Position numbers and translations under genes: made by a program
The notes under the pieces: model-generated
Databases searched by the model: none
Seen by the model: the letters and a program-made list of their open reading frames with translations, nothing else
What the model was told of the DNA's origin: nothing
NCBI GenBank assembly: GCA_002492465.1
Contig: DKYT01000011.1
Coordinates: 1,728 to 65,727, forward strand
Length of the DNA stretch: 64,000 nucleotides
Source of the DNA: Lachnospiraceae bacterium UBA7093
GTDB lineage: Bacteria > Bacillota > Clostridia > Lachnospirales > Lachnospiraceae
Reading direction: 5' to 3'
Shown: positions 34,672-44,507 of the stretch, piece after piece
Position numbering within the stretch: the stretch's first letter is position 1
Layout of the letters: each line of letters starts with the position of its first letter

Positions 34672-36144
34672 TTAAATACTCTTTCCTTTTAATATTGGTT
34701 CGCTGGTCAAATCTACTCCCAGCTTCTTAAATGTTTTTATATCCACCTCCGAAAGCATCACCGAAGTATGTACCTGACAGCCTTTCAGCTTTGGGAGCTG
34801 TTCCAACGCCTTTTTGGCGTTTCTATCGTTCAATGCGGAAATAGAAAGGGCAATCAGCACTTCATCCGTATGCAGCCGGGGATTTTTTCCTCCCAGGTAT
34901 TTGGTTTTTAACTCCTGGATCGGCTCAATTGCCTCAGGGGAAATCAAATGGGTGTCATGATCCACTCCCCCCAGATATTTCAAAGCGTTTAGCAGCAGCG
35001 CCGCCGACGCTCCAAGCAGATCCGTGGTCTTGGAGGTGATGATGGTTCCGTCCGAAAGCTCAATAGCTGCCGTGGGAACCCCTAACTCCTGGGCGCGTTT
35101 GCGTGCCGCGACGGTGACCTTTCTGTCGTCCGTGGTAATCTTTGCCTGCTTCAGTAAAAGCTCTATCTTGTAAACGTCGTTTTCCTTTGCTTTCCCTCTG
35201 ATCAGGTCGTTCATTGCCGTATAATAACGGCGGATAATTTCCATGTAGGACGCCTGACTGCATATTTCATCGTCCACTATGCAGTTGCCCGCCATATTAA
35301 CGCCCATATCTGTGGGGGATTTATAAGGATTCTTCCCGTAAATCCCTTCAAAAATCGCATTCAGCACCGGAAAAATTTCGATATCCCTGTTATAATTGAC
35401 CGCCGTTTCCCCATATGCCTCCAGATGAAAGGGATCAATCATATTAATATCGTTCAAATCGGCTGTTGCCGCCTCATAGGCAAGATTGATGGGGTGTTTC
35501 AGAGGAATATTCCAAATAGGGAAGGTCTCATACTTGGCATAACCCGCTTTGATTCCTCTTTTATTGTCATGATAAAGCTGGGAAAGGCAGGTTGCCATCT
35601 TCCCGCTGCCCGGTCCCGGTGCGGTGACCACCACAAGAGGTCTGGTGGTTTCAATATATTCATTTTTGCCGTATCCTTCATCACTGACAATCAGCGGAAT
35701 ATTGGAAGGATACCCCTCAATGGCATAGTGCAGATATACCTTTACGTTCTTTTTTTCCAGCCGCTCTTTGAAATCAGCGGCTCTGGTCTGACCGGCATAA
35801 TGGGTCAGCACCACGCTTCCCACGTAAAGTCCTCTGCTTTCAAATTCCTGCATCAGCCGCTGCACATCCTCGTCATAGGTAATGCCCAGATCGCCGCGTA
35901 TTTTATTCTTTTCAATATCGGCGGCATTTATTACAATAATAATTTCCGCTCTGTCGGAAAGCTTCATCAGCATACGCAGCTTACTGTCCGGCTCAAATCC
36001 CGGCAGCACTCTGGAAGCATGAAAGTCGTCAAAAAGCTTTCCTCCGAATTCCAGATATAACTTATCTCCGAACTCATTAATCCTTTCTTCAATATGCTCC
36101 GACTGCATCTTCAAGTACTTCTCGTTGTCAAATCCTGCTCTCAT
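34672..36144 (-). CDS. DUF1846 domain protein, 490 aa
   Basis: Soluble protein of the DUF1846 family (known by structure from Streptococcus, function unresolved), with no membrane segment or signal peptide. Conserved-looking blocks are GFDNEKYLKMQSEHIEERI at the start, VVVTAPGPGSGKMATCLSQLY near residue 170, resembling a nucleotide-binding loop but not a strict Walker A, and VNMAGNCIVDDEI. The length is normal. It has an extended -10 promoter at 36177-36182 and is translated directly into ftsH, so a proteostasis link is plausible by context only. Confidence 0.9.
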   Translation of the reverse strand: MRAGFDNEKYLKMQSEHIEERINEFGDKLYLEFGGKLFDDFHASRVLPGFEPDSKLRMLMKLSDRAEIIIVINAADIEKNKIRGDLGITYDEDVQRLMQEFESRGLYVGSVVLTHYAGQTRAADFKERLEKKNVKVYLHYAIEGYPSNIPLIVSDEGYGKNEYIETTRPLVVVTAPGPGSGKMATCLSQLYHDNKRGIKAGYAKYETFPIWNIPLKHPINLAYEAATADLNDINMIDPFHLEAYGETAVNYNRDIEIFPVLNAIFEGIYGKNPYKSPTDMGVNMAGNCIVDDEICSQASYMEIIRRYYTAMNDLIRGKAKENDVYKIELLLKQAKITTDDRKVTVAARKRAQELGVPTAAIELSDGTIITSKTTDLLGASAALLLNALKYLGGVDHDTHLISPEAIEPIQELKTKYLGGKNPRLHTDEVLIALSISALNDRNAKKALEQLPKLKGCQVHTSVMLSEVDIKTFKKLGVDLTSEPILKGKSI

Positions 36145-36176
36145 AAGTTTGCTCCCTCATTTAAATACCGATTCTA

Positions 36177-36182
36177 ATTGTA
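36177..36182 (-). promoter_or_regulatory. Extended -10 promoter of the DUF1846-ftsH operon
   Basis: Reading leftward, TGCTACAAT forms an extended -10 element 32 bp before the DUF1846 ATG. The -35 box is poor. Confidence 0.4.
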
Positions 36183-36302
36183 GCACAACCCTCCTGATTA
36201 TTCCATAAAAAAGAAATGAACTAATATCAATTTTTTATTAAATACAAAATAGGAACAAACATTGGGAAGCATACTCCCAAACAGCCCTCAAGTTCATAAA
36301 AT

Positions 36303-36338
36303 AATGCTTTTCTTCTCTGAACCAAGAAGAAAAGCATT
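36303..36338 (-). terminator. Terminator of the flagellinolysin operon
   Basis: A perfect 13-bp stem AATGCTTTTCTTC/GAAGAAAAGCATT with a 10-nt loop, then ATTTTATG on the minus strand. It lies 15 bp beyond the zinc-ribbon gene. Confidence 0.8.
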
Positions 36339-36352
36339 CATTGTATGGGTCA

Positions 36353-36730
36353 TTAATCCCAGTGCCCTATCTCTTCCGTTTCCAAAACCGGCGAATGACA
36401 TATCGGGCACGGTGTCTTTTCAATCTCTTCCACCAGCTCCGGTTTTTGTCCACACTGCCGGCAGACTCCTATATATTCCCTGCCATCCTCCTCAAGACAT
36501 AAAACCGGAACACTCTCTATGCGCCCGCATTTCTTACAGCAGGACAACTGATAGGCAAAGGTAAAAGGAATAAGCTCCCCTTCCTTAAGGCAGCTTTTAA
36601 TCTCCTTTCTGATATCTTCCCCGTATAGATCCGCTATCCATTCCAGCTTTCCATGAACCAGACCGCATCCTGTTCTGCATTCCCATTCGCTCCCGCATGA
36701 CCTGCAGACAATTCTCTTTAATTCTCCCAC
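36353..36730 (-). CDS. Small cysteine-rich zinc-ribbon protein, 125 aa
   Basis: I do not recognise this protein. It has several CxxC knuckles: CRSCG at residues 9-13, CCKKCGR near 64-70, CRQCG near 90-94 and CPICH near 108-112. This would allow at least two zinc ribbons. No signal peptide or membrane helix is present, so it is cytoplasmic. It begins 26 bp after the flagellinolysin stop codon, and the terminator lies 15 bp after its own stop, so both genes share the sigma-28-type transcript. A regulator, chaperone or assembly factor for the protease-flagellin is possible but not shown. Confidence 0.72.
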   Translation of the reverse strand: MGELKRIVCRSCGSEWECRTGCGLVHGKLEWIADLYGEDIRKEIKSCLKEGELIPFTFAYQLSCCKKCGRIESVPVLCLEEDGREYIGVCRQCGQKPELVEEIEKTPCPICHSPVLETEEIGHWD

Positions 36731-36756
36731 TTTATCCGGCTCCCTTCTCCAATCGC

Positions 36757-38613
36757 CTACCGCAGAAGATCAAGCAGCATATCCGGCTGATGATTCGCCT
36801 GTGCCAGCATAGACTGACCCGCCTGAAGCAATATCCGTAAATTGGAAAATCGTACCATTTCCTCTGCCATATCCGTATCTCTGATACGGGATTCCGCCGC
36901 AGTTGTGTTTTCAACCACGTTATTCAGATTTCTAATCGTGTGCTCCAAACGGTTTTGAATTGCGCCATACTGACTGCGCACATTGCTCACATAGGTAATC
37001 GCGTTCTTTGCGGCGCTCACTGCATCCGCTGCATCTTCTATTGTTTTCACATTTGTATCGGTAATTCCAAGAGCGTTTGCATCCATCTGATAGAGGTCGA
37101 TATGGATGAATTCGTCTTCCTGGGCATCTGTTCCCACCAGGATGCCCAGTCTGGCTCCTCCGCTTAAATCCACCGCTATCTTGGAAGGATCAATTCCAAA
37201 TAACTGTTCCGGCGCCGTAGCGCCCAGGATACTGGTTCCCCCTTCCGAAAGGGTATTGGTTATCACAGAACCTGCGCCGTCCCTGGACTCATACGCGAGT
37301 TTTCTGACAAATTCCACAAAATCCTTGTCTCCGTTGCTGAACAACTTTGCAATTTCCGACTCCGTTTTTCCGGTTCGCCCTTTGATCGCATCCCCAAGGC
37401 TCTTGCCTGCCAGCAGATCTTCAAACACCTTATTCATTCCATTTGCAATGTTGGCGCCTGTCACCGCTCCTCCACCGTTTGCAAGATAGCCTATATATGC
37501 CGCTCCCAGATACCCGTGTCCATAGGGTCTCCCGTTCATCGTAAATCTTTTCAGATAAGCGCCGATATTGCCGTCCTGGCTGTCGTCCTGATCGCTTTGA
37601 AGCTTTTTGGCATAATAAAGTAACGTGTCGTTCCAACCGGTGGTAAAGCCTCCCCCTGCAAGCTGGGCGGTTCCCTCCACAAACCAGGTAGGATATTTTT
37701 CACCTTTCCTGCCGCTCATACCGTCCGTCAGATTGTACTGCATAACTGTGTGCATCAATTCATGGGCTATCGTAGATTCCAACACCTCTGCCTTCGATCC
37801 CGTTCCTTCCGCGTCTGCATCGCTAAAATCGGCGGAATCCACCTTGATTAGCATGGAGACGGGTCTGCCGCTCCCGCCGTAAGAATACTGAGCGTAAGCA
37901 AGGGTATTGTTAGGACCGTCTATAAAAGCCACATTCAGCGCCATCTTGATGGGCGTTGTTCCCGTTGCCTGCTCCAATGCCGGAAAAGCATCAAATATCT
38001 GTCTTACCGCATTGGGCACAAATTCCTTGGCAATCTTCTCAGCTAACACACTGCCGCTGGTCACATCCACACCGGCGCGCCCTGCAGCCCCTGCATCCTG
38101 AGCGGATTCCACCTCTATGGTTCCGTCCTGAAGATTACAGGTCAAGTCAAATTTATAACTTTTCATGACGTTCCCTGACCTGGGCGAAAGCCCGTCATCG
38201 GGAAAAAGCTTTCTCTCGTTAAAAACCGTATGATGTGCTGAGGCATCGATCTGTGCCTTGATCTCCTGTATCTCATCGTCCACCAGTTGCCTGTCGTCAT
38301 CCGACAACGTACCGTTTGCAGCCTTAATTGCCAGTTCATTGATTCGGTGCAGCATTTCATGCACTTCCTGCAATGCCCCTTCCGCTGACTGTACCAGGGA
38401 AATGCCGTCCTGTGCATTCGCCGCTGCCTGGGTCAGTCCCCTGATCTGTCTGCGCATCTTCTCCGAAATGGACAAACCCGCCGCATCATCCGCCCCGCGA
38501 TTGATTCGATAACCGGAGGAAAGCTTTTCCATGGTCTTTGTATTACTGCAATTATTGATACCGAACTGTCTGCCTGCGTTCCATGCAGGCATGTTATTTC
38601 TGATAGATAGCAT
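36757..38613 (-). CDS. Flagellinolysin: flagellin with inserted metalloprotease domain, 618 aa
   Basis: Flagellin whose central variable region is a zinc metallopeptidase. Residues 1-150 are the conserved D0/D1 helices (KLSSGYRINRGADDAAGLSI, NAQDGISLVQSAEGAL), and about 525-618 are the C-terminal D1/D0 helices (RLEHTIRNLNNVVENTTAAE, SMLAQANHQPDMLLDLLR). The insert from about 150 to 500 contains HELMH at 284-288 and WFVEGTAQ with Glu313, 25 residues after the last His. This is the gluzincin pattern reported for flagellinolysins of Clostridium. Both zinc ligands, the catalytic Glu and the third ligand are intact. The ATG has GAGG eight bases upstream. A proteolytically active filament is inferred from the family. 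Confidence 0.93.
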   Translation of the reverse strand: MLSIRNNMPAWNAGRQFGINNCSNTKTMEKLSSGYRINRGADDAAGLSISEKMRRQIRGLTQAAANAQDGISLVQSAEGALQEVHEMLHRINELAIKAANGTLSDDDRQLVDDEIQEIKAQIDASAHHTVFNERKLFPDDGLSPRSGNVMKSYKFDLTCNLQDGTIEVESAQDAGAAGRAGVDVTSGSVLAEKIAKEFVPNAVRQIFDAFPALEQATGTTPIKMALNVAFIDGPNNTLAYAQYSYGGSGRPVSMLIKVDSADFSDADAEGTGSKAEVLESTIAHELMHTVMQYNLTDGMSGRKGEKYPTWFVEGTAQLAGGGFTTGWNDTLLYYAKKLQSDQDDSQDGNIGAYLKRFTMNGRPYGHGYLGAAYIGYLANGGGAVTGANIANGMNKVFEDLLAGKSLGDAIKGRTGKTESEIAKLFSNGDKDFVEFVRKLAYESRDGAGSVITNTLSEGGTSILGATAPEQLFGIDPSKIAVDLSGGARLGILVGTDAQEDEFIHIDLYQMDANALGITDTNVKTIEDAADAVSAAKNAITYVSNVRSQYGAIQNRLEHTIRNLNNVVENTTAAESRIRDTDMAEEMVRFSNLRILLQAGQSMLAQANHQPDMLLDLLR

Positions 38614-38678
38614 TCCTTTGCCCTCAGTTTTCTCAATCTCTTTCAGCAGTGTCCGTCAAAAACTAATAATATAATTTT

Positions 38679-38706
38679 ATATCGGCAAAACAGCTGATAA
38701 ATTTTA
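38679..38706 (-). promoter_or_regulatory. Sigma-28 (FliA/SigD)-type promoter of the flagellinolysin
   Basis: Reading leftward, TAAA (38703-38706), a 16-bp spacer and GCCGATAT (38679-38686) match the flagellar sigma consensus TAAA-N15/16-GCCGATAA. It lies 66 bp before the ATG at 38613, and it supports late-class flagellar expression. Confidence 0.82.
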
Positions 38707-38751
38707 GTGAAAATAATAAATATAAATACCGCTATATATAAAATGCCGCTA

Positions 38752-38780
38752 TTGACAAGTAAATGGGCGGGTGCTAAAAT
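38752..38780 (+). promoter_or_regulatory. pyrG promoter
   Basis: TTGACA (38752-38757), a 17-bp spacer and TAAAAT (38775-38780). The transcript should begin near 38787. Confidence 0.75.
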
Positions 38781-38795
38781 TCCTATATCAAGCAA

Positions 38796-38831
38796 AGGCG
38801 CTATGAGCATGGCTCATAGTGCCTCTTTTTT
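38796..38831 (+). promoter_or_regulatory. pyrG leader attenuator
   Basis: GGCGCTATGAGC and GCTCATAGTGCC form a 12-bp stem (one G-U pair) with a three-base loop, followed by TCTTTTTT. It begins about 10 nt into the predicted pyrG transcript and ends 49 bp before the ATG. A terminator between promoter and gene implies attenuation, as in Bacillus pyrG, where CTP controls read-through. Confidence 0.65.
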
Positions 38832-38879
38832 ATTACAATAAGCCGGCGTAACGGCGTTTGTTGATTAAGGAGTATTATT

Positions 38880-40484
38880 ATGGCTGTAAAATACGTTTTT
38901 GTAACCGGCGGCGTGGTTTCCGGCTTGGGCAAGGGAATCACCGCCGCTTCTCTGGGAAGGCTGCTGAAGGCAAGAGGATATAAGGTGACCATGCAAAAGT
39001 TTGACCCCTATATCAACATCGACCCGGGCACCATGAACCCCATTCAGCATGGAGAAGTTTTCGTTACCGAGGATGGAACCGAAACCGATCTGGATCTGGG
39101 ACATTATGAGAGATTCATTGATGAAAATCTGGACAAGAACTCCAATGTAACTACCGGAAAGATCTATTGGTCCGTGCTCCAGAAGGAACGGCGGGGAGAC
39201 TATGGCGGCGGCACCGTTCAGGTCATTCCTCACATTACCAATGAGATCAAAAGCCGTTTTTACCGCAATTTTGCGGATGAAGAAACCCGGATTGCCATTA
39301 TCGAAGTAGGAGGCACCGTAGGCGACATCGAGAGCCAGCCTTTTCTGGAATCCATTCGCCAGTTTCAGCATGAAGTGGGACATGAAAACGCCATCCTGAT
39401 TCATGTTACCCTGATTCCTTACCTGAAAGCTTCCCAGGAGATGAAAACCAAGCCCACTCAGGCGAGCGTAAAAGAATTACAGGGAATGGGCATCTGGCCT
39501 GATATCATTGTCTGCCGAAGCGAACATCCCCTGAATCAGGGTATTAAGGATAAAATCGCCCTTTTCTGCAACGTGCCCAACAGTCACGTACTGCAAAACC
39601 TGGATGTGGAATATCTTTATGAAGCGCCCCTCGCCATGGAAAACGAGCGGCTTGCCCAAGTCACCTGCGAATGCCTGAACCTTGTCTGCCCTGAACCGGA
39701 TCTCACCGACTGGAAAGCAATGGTGGAAGCCCTGCGCACCCCTGTGGGAGAGGTTACCATCGCCATTGTAGGAAAATATGTCCAGCTTCACGATGCCTAT
39801 ATCAGTGTTGTGGAAGCATTAAAGCACGGCGGCATTGCCAATCACGTCACAGTCAACATCCAATGGGTGGATTCCGAAACCGTAACCGATCTGACCGTAA
39901 ACCAGCTTTTAGAGAGCGCGGACGGCATTCTTGTACCCGGTGGCTTCGGTCCCCGTGGTATTGAGGGCAAAATCTGTGCCATTCGCTATGCAAGAGAACA
40001 TCAAGTCCCCTTCCTGGGACTCTGTCTGGGTATGCAGCTTTCCATTGTAGAGTTTGCCCGCCATGTGATCGGCTTTAGCGATGCCCACAGCATAGAACTG
40101 GATCCCTCCACTACCCACCCGGTGATCGCTCTCATGCCCGACCAGAACGGTGTGGAAGACATTGGCGGAACCCTCCGCTTAGGTTCCTATCCCTGCCTGC
40201 TGGATCCCTCCTCTCTCGCCTACAAGCTATATGGGGAGAAGATCATCCACGAACGTCACAGACACCGCTATGAGGTAAACAACGATTACCGCAGCGTCCT
40301 CACGGAACACGGCATGAAGCTCTCCGGAACCTCCCCCGACAACCGTATCATCGAAATGTGCGAGCTGCCGGAGCACCCCTTCTTCATTGCCACCCAGGGA
40401 CACCCAGAGTTAAAATCAAGACCCAACCGCCCCCATCCTCTCTTCAAAGGATTGATCAAGGCAGCCATCGACCACAAACAGTAA
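38880..40484 (+). CDS. pyrG: CTP synthase, 534 aa
   Basis: Converts UTP to CTP using ATP and glutamine-derived ammonia. The N-terminal synthetase domain begins with the nucleotide loop [19 protein letters not shown], and the C-terminal glutamine amidotransferase has the nucleophile in FLGLCLGMQ (GLCLG Cys) with HRHRYEVN and the HPE triad region [11 protein letters not shown]. The length is normal. AAGGAG lies just upstream of the ATG. The gene is monocistronic: an attenuator precedes it, and a terminator embedded in a large palindrome follows it. It faces the fucose operon tail to tail. Confidence 0.97.
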   Translation: MAVKYVFVTGGVVSGLGKGITAASLGRLLKARGYKVTMQKFDPYINIDPGTMNPIQHGEVFVTEDGTETDLDLGHYERFIDENLDKNSNVTTGKIYWSVLQKERRGDYGGGTVQVIPHITNEIKSRFYRNFADEETRIAIIEVGGTVGDIESQPFLESIRQFQHEVGHENAILIHVTLIPYLKASQEMKTKPTQASVKELQGMGIWPDIIVCRSEHPLNQGIKDKIALFCNVPNSHVLQNLDVEYLYEAPLAMENERLAQVTCECLNLVCPEPDLTDWKAMVEALRTPVGEVTIAIVGKYVQLHDAYISVVEALKHGGIANHVTVNIQWVDSETVTDLTVNQLLESADGILVPGGFGPRGIEGKICAIRYAREHQVPFLGLCLGMQLSIVEFARHVIGFSDAHSIELDPSTTHPVIALMPDQNGVEDIGGTLRLGSYPCLLDPSSLAYKLYGEKIIHERHRHRYEVNNDYRSVLTEHGMKLSGTSPDNRIIEMCELPEHPFFIATQGHPELKSRPNRPHPLFKGLIKAAIDHKQ

Positions 40485-40497
40485 ATCGAAAACTGGG

Positions 40498-40712
40498 GGC
40501 AAACGCCCCGCGCCCTGACGGAGGCTGGCGGATTAAAAAAAGAAGCTTGTGCAAACGACTTTTGCACCATGGAGATGAGACTCAAAAAACACAGAAGCCA
40601 ATGCTTCTGCGTTTTTTGTTTTAAGAGGCTCATCGCAATGTCCGGTGCAATGGAGCGCGCACAAATTCTTTTTTTAATCCGCCAGCCTCCGTCAGGGCGC
40701 GGGGCGTTTGCC
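40498..40712. repeat. 215-bp near-perfect palindrome with 47-bp perfect arms
   Basis: The arms at 40498-40544 and 40666-40712 are exact reverse complements over 47 bases, GC-rich apart from an A7/T7 tract near the inner ends. Further concentric pairs lie inside: TTGCACC/GGTGCAA, GATGAGACTC/GAGGCTCATC (one mismatch), and a central 13-bp stem around CAAT. The whole transcript folds into one hairpin. It has no coding capacity. It resembles a MITE-like or other palindromic repeat element. I see no target duplication and no second copy in this window. Confidence 0.8.
40586..40620. terminator. Bidirectional terminator at the centre of the palindrome
   Basis: AAAACACAGAAGC/GCTTCTGCGTTTT with a CAAT loop (one mismatch). 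It is followed by TTGTTTT on the plus strand and by TTTTTTGAG on the minus strand. It can end both pyrG and the fucose operon. Confidence 0.7.
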
Positions 40713-40733
40713 TCGACACCTTTTCATATTTTA

Positions 40734-41675
40734 TTACATTCTTGCGGTGTCTACATTTTCTTTAAACCACTGGTATGCCAGCTTTACGCCTTCTTCAAGC
40801 TCTACCTTATGCGTCCATCCCAGCTCGTGGAGCTTGTCTACGTTGGTAAGCTTTCTGGGGGTTCCATCGGGCATATCTTTATTCCAGACAATTTCGCCCT
40901 CATAGCCCACTACTTTTTGAACGGTTTCGGCAAGCTCTTTGATGGTCACTTCCTTGCCGGTTCCAATATTGACGTGCTGCTCTCCGTTGTAATGCTCCAA
41001 CAAGAATACGCAGGCGTCCGCCATATCGTCCACATAGAGGAACTCTCTCAAAGGGGTACCCGTTCCCCAAAGCTCCACTGTAGGCGCACCTTTTACCTTT
41101 GCCTCGTGAAATTTGCGGATCATTGCAGGCATTACATGAGAGCCCTGAAGGTCGTAATTGTCGTGAGGACCGTACAGGTTTGTAGGCATACAGCTGATGA
41201 AATCATCCCCATATTGTCTCTTATAAAATTTGCACATTTCCAAGCCTGAGATCTTGGCAATGGCATAAGCTTCATTGGTCTCCTCCAAAGGTCCTGTCAG
41301 AAGCGCATCCTCGGGGATGGGCTGGGGCGCCAGCTTGGGGTAAATGCAGGTGCTTCCCAAAAAGAGCAGCTTTTTCACCTGATATCTGTGGCAGCATTCG
41401 ATTACATTGCATTGAATTTGCAGATTTTCATATGCAAAGTCCGCAGGCGCCGTGTTGTTTGCGTTGATTCCTCCCACCTTTGCCGCTGCCAAAACTACCA
41501 CATCCGGTTTTTCCATCTCAAAAAATTCCCGCACTGCCGCCTGATTGGTGAGATCCAGTTCCTTGTGGGTTCTGCCGATAATGTTCTGGTAGCCTTTCGC
41601 CTGGAGATTTCTCACAATCGCGCTTCCCACCAGTCCTCTATGACCTGCCACATAAATTTTATCTGTTTTTTCCAT
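40734..41675 (-). CDS. fcl: GDP-L-fucose synthase, 313 aa
   Basis: Epimerase/reductase converting GDP-4-keto-6-deoxy-mannose to GDP-L-fucose with NADPH. The Rossmann loop is [12 protein letters not shown] near residues 9-20. The short-chain dehydrogenase residues are in [12 protein letters not shown] and the YAIAK tyrosine-lysine pair, and [13 protein letters not shown] is a family block. The length is normal. It is the last gene of the run rfbD, DUF212, gmd, membrane protein and fcl, and works directly after gmd, supplying fucose for a surface polysaccharide or glycoprotein. Confidence 0.93.
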   Translation of the reverse strand: MEKTDKIYVAGHRGLVGSAIVRNLQAKGYQNIIGRTHKELDLTNQAAVREFFEMEKPDVVVLAAAKVGGINANNTAPADFAYENLQIQCNVIECCHRYQVKKLLFLGSTCIYPKLAPQPIPEDALLTGPLEETNEAYAIAKISGLEMCKFYKRQYGDDFISCMPTNLYGPHDNYDLQGSHVMPAMIRKFHEAKVKGAPTVELWGTGTPLREFLYVDDMADACVFLLEHYNGEQHVNIGTGKEVTIKELAETVQKVVGYEGEIVWNKDMPDGTPRKLTNVDKLHELGWTHKVELEEGVKLAYQWFKENVDTARM

Positions 41676-41698
41676 CGCTTTTTCCTTCCTTCTTTGTT

Positions 41699-43354
41699 TT
41701 ATGGTTGCCGAAACCCTTCCCTAATAGTATCTCCCAGGAAAATATCCCCCGCCTTTATGGGTGAAGCGGGAAAATCCCGATATCCTGTCCGGTCTCCCTC
41801 CACAGGATAATAAAACGTTACGCCGTGAAGCTCATAGGGTATGGTTTCAAAATTTTCGTAATCCTTCTGCCGTATCAAATATTCCCCGGTGGCTCCCCGG
41901 TAGACCTCCATTCCAAATGCAGCCAGCTTATACACACAGAAAACTCCTGCCAATATCATATAGATTTTAAACCGATCCAGATGGGGGCTGATCTTTAAAT
42001 AAAGATATCCCCACACCACCACCGGAAGCAGCCACAAAAACACACAGCCATACCGGATCAGGGGCGCCGTCAAAAGCCAGAACAAAAAACAGACCGCAAG
42101 GGTTCCCGCAACATGAAGAAAATCCACCATCTCTTTTTTCTTCTTTAAAAGCGCATAAACCGCCAACAATAAAAGCAACGCCAAACCTCCAGCCGCCATT
42201 GCCAGAAATACCTTGTTGCTGCCGTCAAGGCTGCGAATCCACTCCGGAAGCCATTGGGCGATTTCTTCCCCATATCGCTCCACATCGGAAAATCCTCTTC
42301 CCCACACCTGTATCTCCCTTGCATCGTATTCCGCCATTCCTTTGGGAATCTTAAAGGCAAAGGAAAACAGGTCTATAGAAGTAAAGGGATAGACGAGCCA
42401 TCCCGACAAAATCACGTTCCGCGTCAAAAAAGGCGCTACCGCCAAAACACCCAGCCCCAGAAACCGGAAAATTTCTTTTCCTCTCTTTTCTCTGATCATC
42501 ATAACCGCCGGTTTCAGCGTAAGGAGAAGAAGCAAAGCGCCGGAAAGCTTGACGGTGAGAACCACCACACATAACAGGCTTAAAAGCCCATAAGGAAGAT
42601 AGGAGTTTTCTTTTTCTTCTATCAGCTCCAGCCACCTGATCACAATATAAAAAACCAAAAGCACCATAAAATAATCGGATGCCGGCGACACCATTTCGTC
42701 AAAAATAATCAGCAGATAGTAAACCGCCGTAAGCCTTGCCAGATCGGAAAGCCTGGGTTTCTTCCATCTTTTCCAGGTAAATCCTTCCGTACAGACCAGC
42801 CCCAGTAAAAAAGCAAGAAACCCTACACAGCAATGGTAAGACTGCCCTCCCAGAAACGCCATACTGTAAAGTGCCGAAATGCAAAACCCTGCGCTGTTGT
42901 AGGCAAGCCTACTGTGCAGGTTGCCAAGCCCGGGAACCACACCGTATTCCTCAATCCAGCGAATGCTTTGGGCATGGTACAGACTGGTGTCATAGTGTAT
43001 GATGCCTGTGGACGTGCCATAGGCAAACACCAGAAAAAGCACTATGACAACGACCGCTTTCAGGGGCGTAATGGTCAGACGCCAGGTATGAAGATTTTCC
43101 AATAGCTGTTTTCTATAACCTGCGATACATAAAATGCAGATAAGAAGCAGTGCCAGATTCGCCATAAGCCCAACCTTCCAGAAAATGCTGAAAAGCTGGG
43201 CATAAACTGTGACCGCTCCGAAACCTGCATACAGATAACCGGTTTCTTTTCCGCACTGATATGCCGTCTTCCCTTTCATAACATGAATACAGGCAAAACC
43301 AATCACATAACAGGTAAACAGCATGTACAGCCATATGAGTATGACAGAGAGCAT
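41699..43354 (-). CDS. Polytopic membrane protein, GT-C-like (LIC_10190-type), 551 aa
   Basis: Integral membrane protein with about ten or more hydrophobic segments spread over the length. Its large-loop motif near residue 120 ([21 protein letters not shown] and following [13 protein letters not shown]) recalls the LIC_10190 family of membrane proteins in polysaccharide clusters, from memory. The conserved acidic residue in the first loop and the C-terminal extracytoplasmic domain fit a GT-C-type glycosyltransferase, but no sugar donor can be named. It lies between gmd and fcl, 33 and 23 bp away, within the fucose operon. Confidence 0.75.
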   Translation of the reverse strand: MLSVILIWLYMLFTCYVIGFACIHVMKGKTAYQCGKETGYLYAGFGAVTVYAQLFSIFWKVGLMANLALLLICILCIAGYRKQLLENLHTWRLTITPLKAVVVIVLFLVFAYGTSTGIIHYDTSLYHAQSIRWIEEYGVVPGLGNLHSRLAYNSAGFCISALYSMAFLGGQSYHCCVGFLAFLLGLVCTEGFTWKRWKKPRLSDLARLTAVYYLLIIFDEMVSPASDYFMVLLVFYIVIRWLELIEEKENSYLPYGLLSLLCVVVLTVKLSGALLLLLTLKPAVMMIREKRGKEIFRFLGLGVLAVAPFLTRNVILSGWLVYPFTSIDLFSFAFKIPKGMAEYDAREIQVWGRGFSDVERYGEEIAQWLPEWIRSLDGSNKVFLAMAAGGLALLLLLAVYALLKKKKEMVDFLHVAGTLAVCFLFWLLTAPLIRYGCVFLWLLPVVVWGYLYLKISPHLDRFKIYMILAGVFCVYKLAAFGMEVYRGATGEYLIRQKDYENFETIPYELHGVTFYYPVEGDRTGYRDFPASPIKAGDIFLGDTIREGFRQP

Positions 43355-43387
43355 TGCATCTTCCTCTTTTACTTTTGTAATGAACCC

Positions 43388-44455
43388 TTACTTTCTGCTT
43401 CCCTTATATTCACTGCAGCTCATTCCTGCTATTTCTTTCAGATCACTGTCCAGCATCATTGCCACCAGACCTTCAAAACTTACTTTCCGTTTCCAGCCCA
43501 GTTCCTTTTCCGCTTTCGCTGCATTTCCCCACAGAAATTCAACCTCAGCCGGACGATAAAATTCCGGATTCACATCCACCAGTAATTTCCCGGTGTCAGC
43601 GTCAAAGCCCTTTTCCTCCGCTCCTGTTCCTTCCCATCTAATAGTGATGCCAAGCTGCCTAAATGCCGCCTCCACAAATTCTCTTACGGTATGGGTCTCG
43701 TTGGTAGCAAGCACATAATCGTCAGGCTTATCCTGCTGCAACATCATCCACATTCCTTCTACATAATCTCCTGCAAATCCCCAGTCCCGCTTCGCATCCA
43801 TATTTCCCAGGGAAAGCTTTTCCTGTTTGCCGGCAATTATATTTGCAATGGCAAGGGTAATCTTTCTTGTAACAAAATTCTCACCCCGTCTGGGAGATTC
43901 ATGGTTGAACAGAATGCCATTGCAGGCAAACATATTGTAGGATTCCCTGTAATTTACCGTAATCCAGTAAGAGTACAGCTTTGCTGCGCCGTAAGGGCTT
44001 TTGGGGTAAAAAGGGGTGGTTTCGCTTTGAGGCGCCGTCTCCGGAAGCCCGCCAAAAAGCTCAGAAGTAGATGCCTGATAATACCTGCAATTGCCGCCGT
44101 TTACCCGAATTGCCTCCAGCAGCTTCAACGTGCTTACCCCTGTAGCCTCCGCCGTATACTCAGGTACGTCAAAGGATATGCCTACATGGGACTGGGCGGC
44201 AAGATTATATACCTCGGTGGGGCGGATCTCCCCGATCAGGCGCATCAGATTGCTGGAATCCGTTGTATCTGCAAAATGCAGAAAAAATTTCACTTTATTA
44301 TATTTGGAATGAATAATATGATCGATTCTCGCCGTATTGCTAATGCTGTGCCTTCGGATTAAACCGTGTACCTCATATCCCTTCCCCAGCAAAAACTCAG
44401 CCAAATAGGAACCGTCCTGACCTGTAATACCTGTAATTAACGCTACTTTCTGCAT
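43388..44455 (-). CDS. gmd: GDP-mannose 4,6-dehydratase, 355 aa
   Basis: First step from GDP-mannose to GDP-L-fucose (or GDP-rhamnose). It forms the 4-keto-6-deoxy intermediate with bound NADP. The nucleotide loop is [19 protein letters not shown]. The catalytic residues are in ASTSELFGG and [15 protein letters not shown], and [17 protein letters not shown] is the typical substrate-binding block. The length is normal. It lies upstream of the membrane protein and fcl, and the three form a GDP-fucose unit with rfbD and DUF212. Confidence 0.95.
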   Translation of the reverse strand: MQKVALITGITGQDGSYLAEFLLGKGYEVHGLIRRHSISNTARIDHIIHSKYNKVKFFLHFADTTDSSNLMRLIGEIRPTEVYNLAAQSHVGISFDVPEYTAEATGVSTLKLLEAIRVNGGNCRYYQASTSELFGGLPETAPQSETTPFYPKSPYGAAKLYSYWITVNYRESYNMFACNGILFNHESPRRGENFVTRKITLAIANIIAGKQEKLSLGNMDAKRDWGFAGDYVEGMWMMLQQDKPDDYVLATNETHTVREFVEAAFRQLGITIRWEGTGAEEKGFDADTGKLLVDVNPEFYRPAEVEFLWGNAAKAEKELGWKRKVSFEGLVAMMLDSDLKEIAGMSCSEYKGSRK

Positions 44456-44507
44456 AACTTTCTCCTTATCCTTATTTATTATCTTTTATATCTGTTTCCC
44501 TGCCGGG

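Noticed and set aside
36732..36914. Reading frame overlapping the end of the flagellinolysin gene
   Set aside because: It lies wholly inside or beside the flagellinolysin coding sequence, has no ribosome site and no recognisable protein sequence.
36757..38613. Reading the large flagellin as a plain flagellin or as a gene fusion artefact
   Set aside because: Both conserved terminal domains are in frame with an intact HExxH protease insert, as in reported flagellinolysins, and no stop or frameshift is present.
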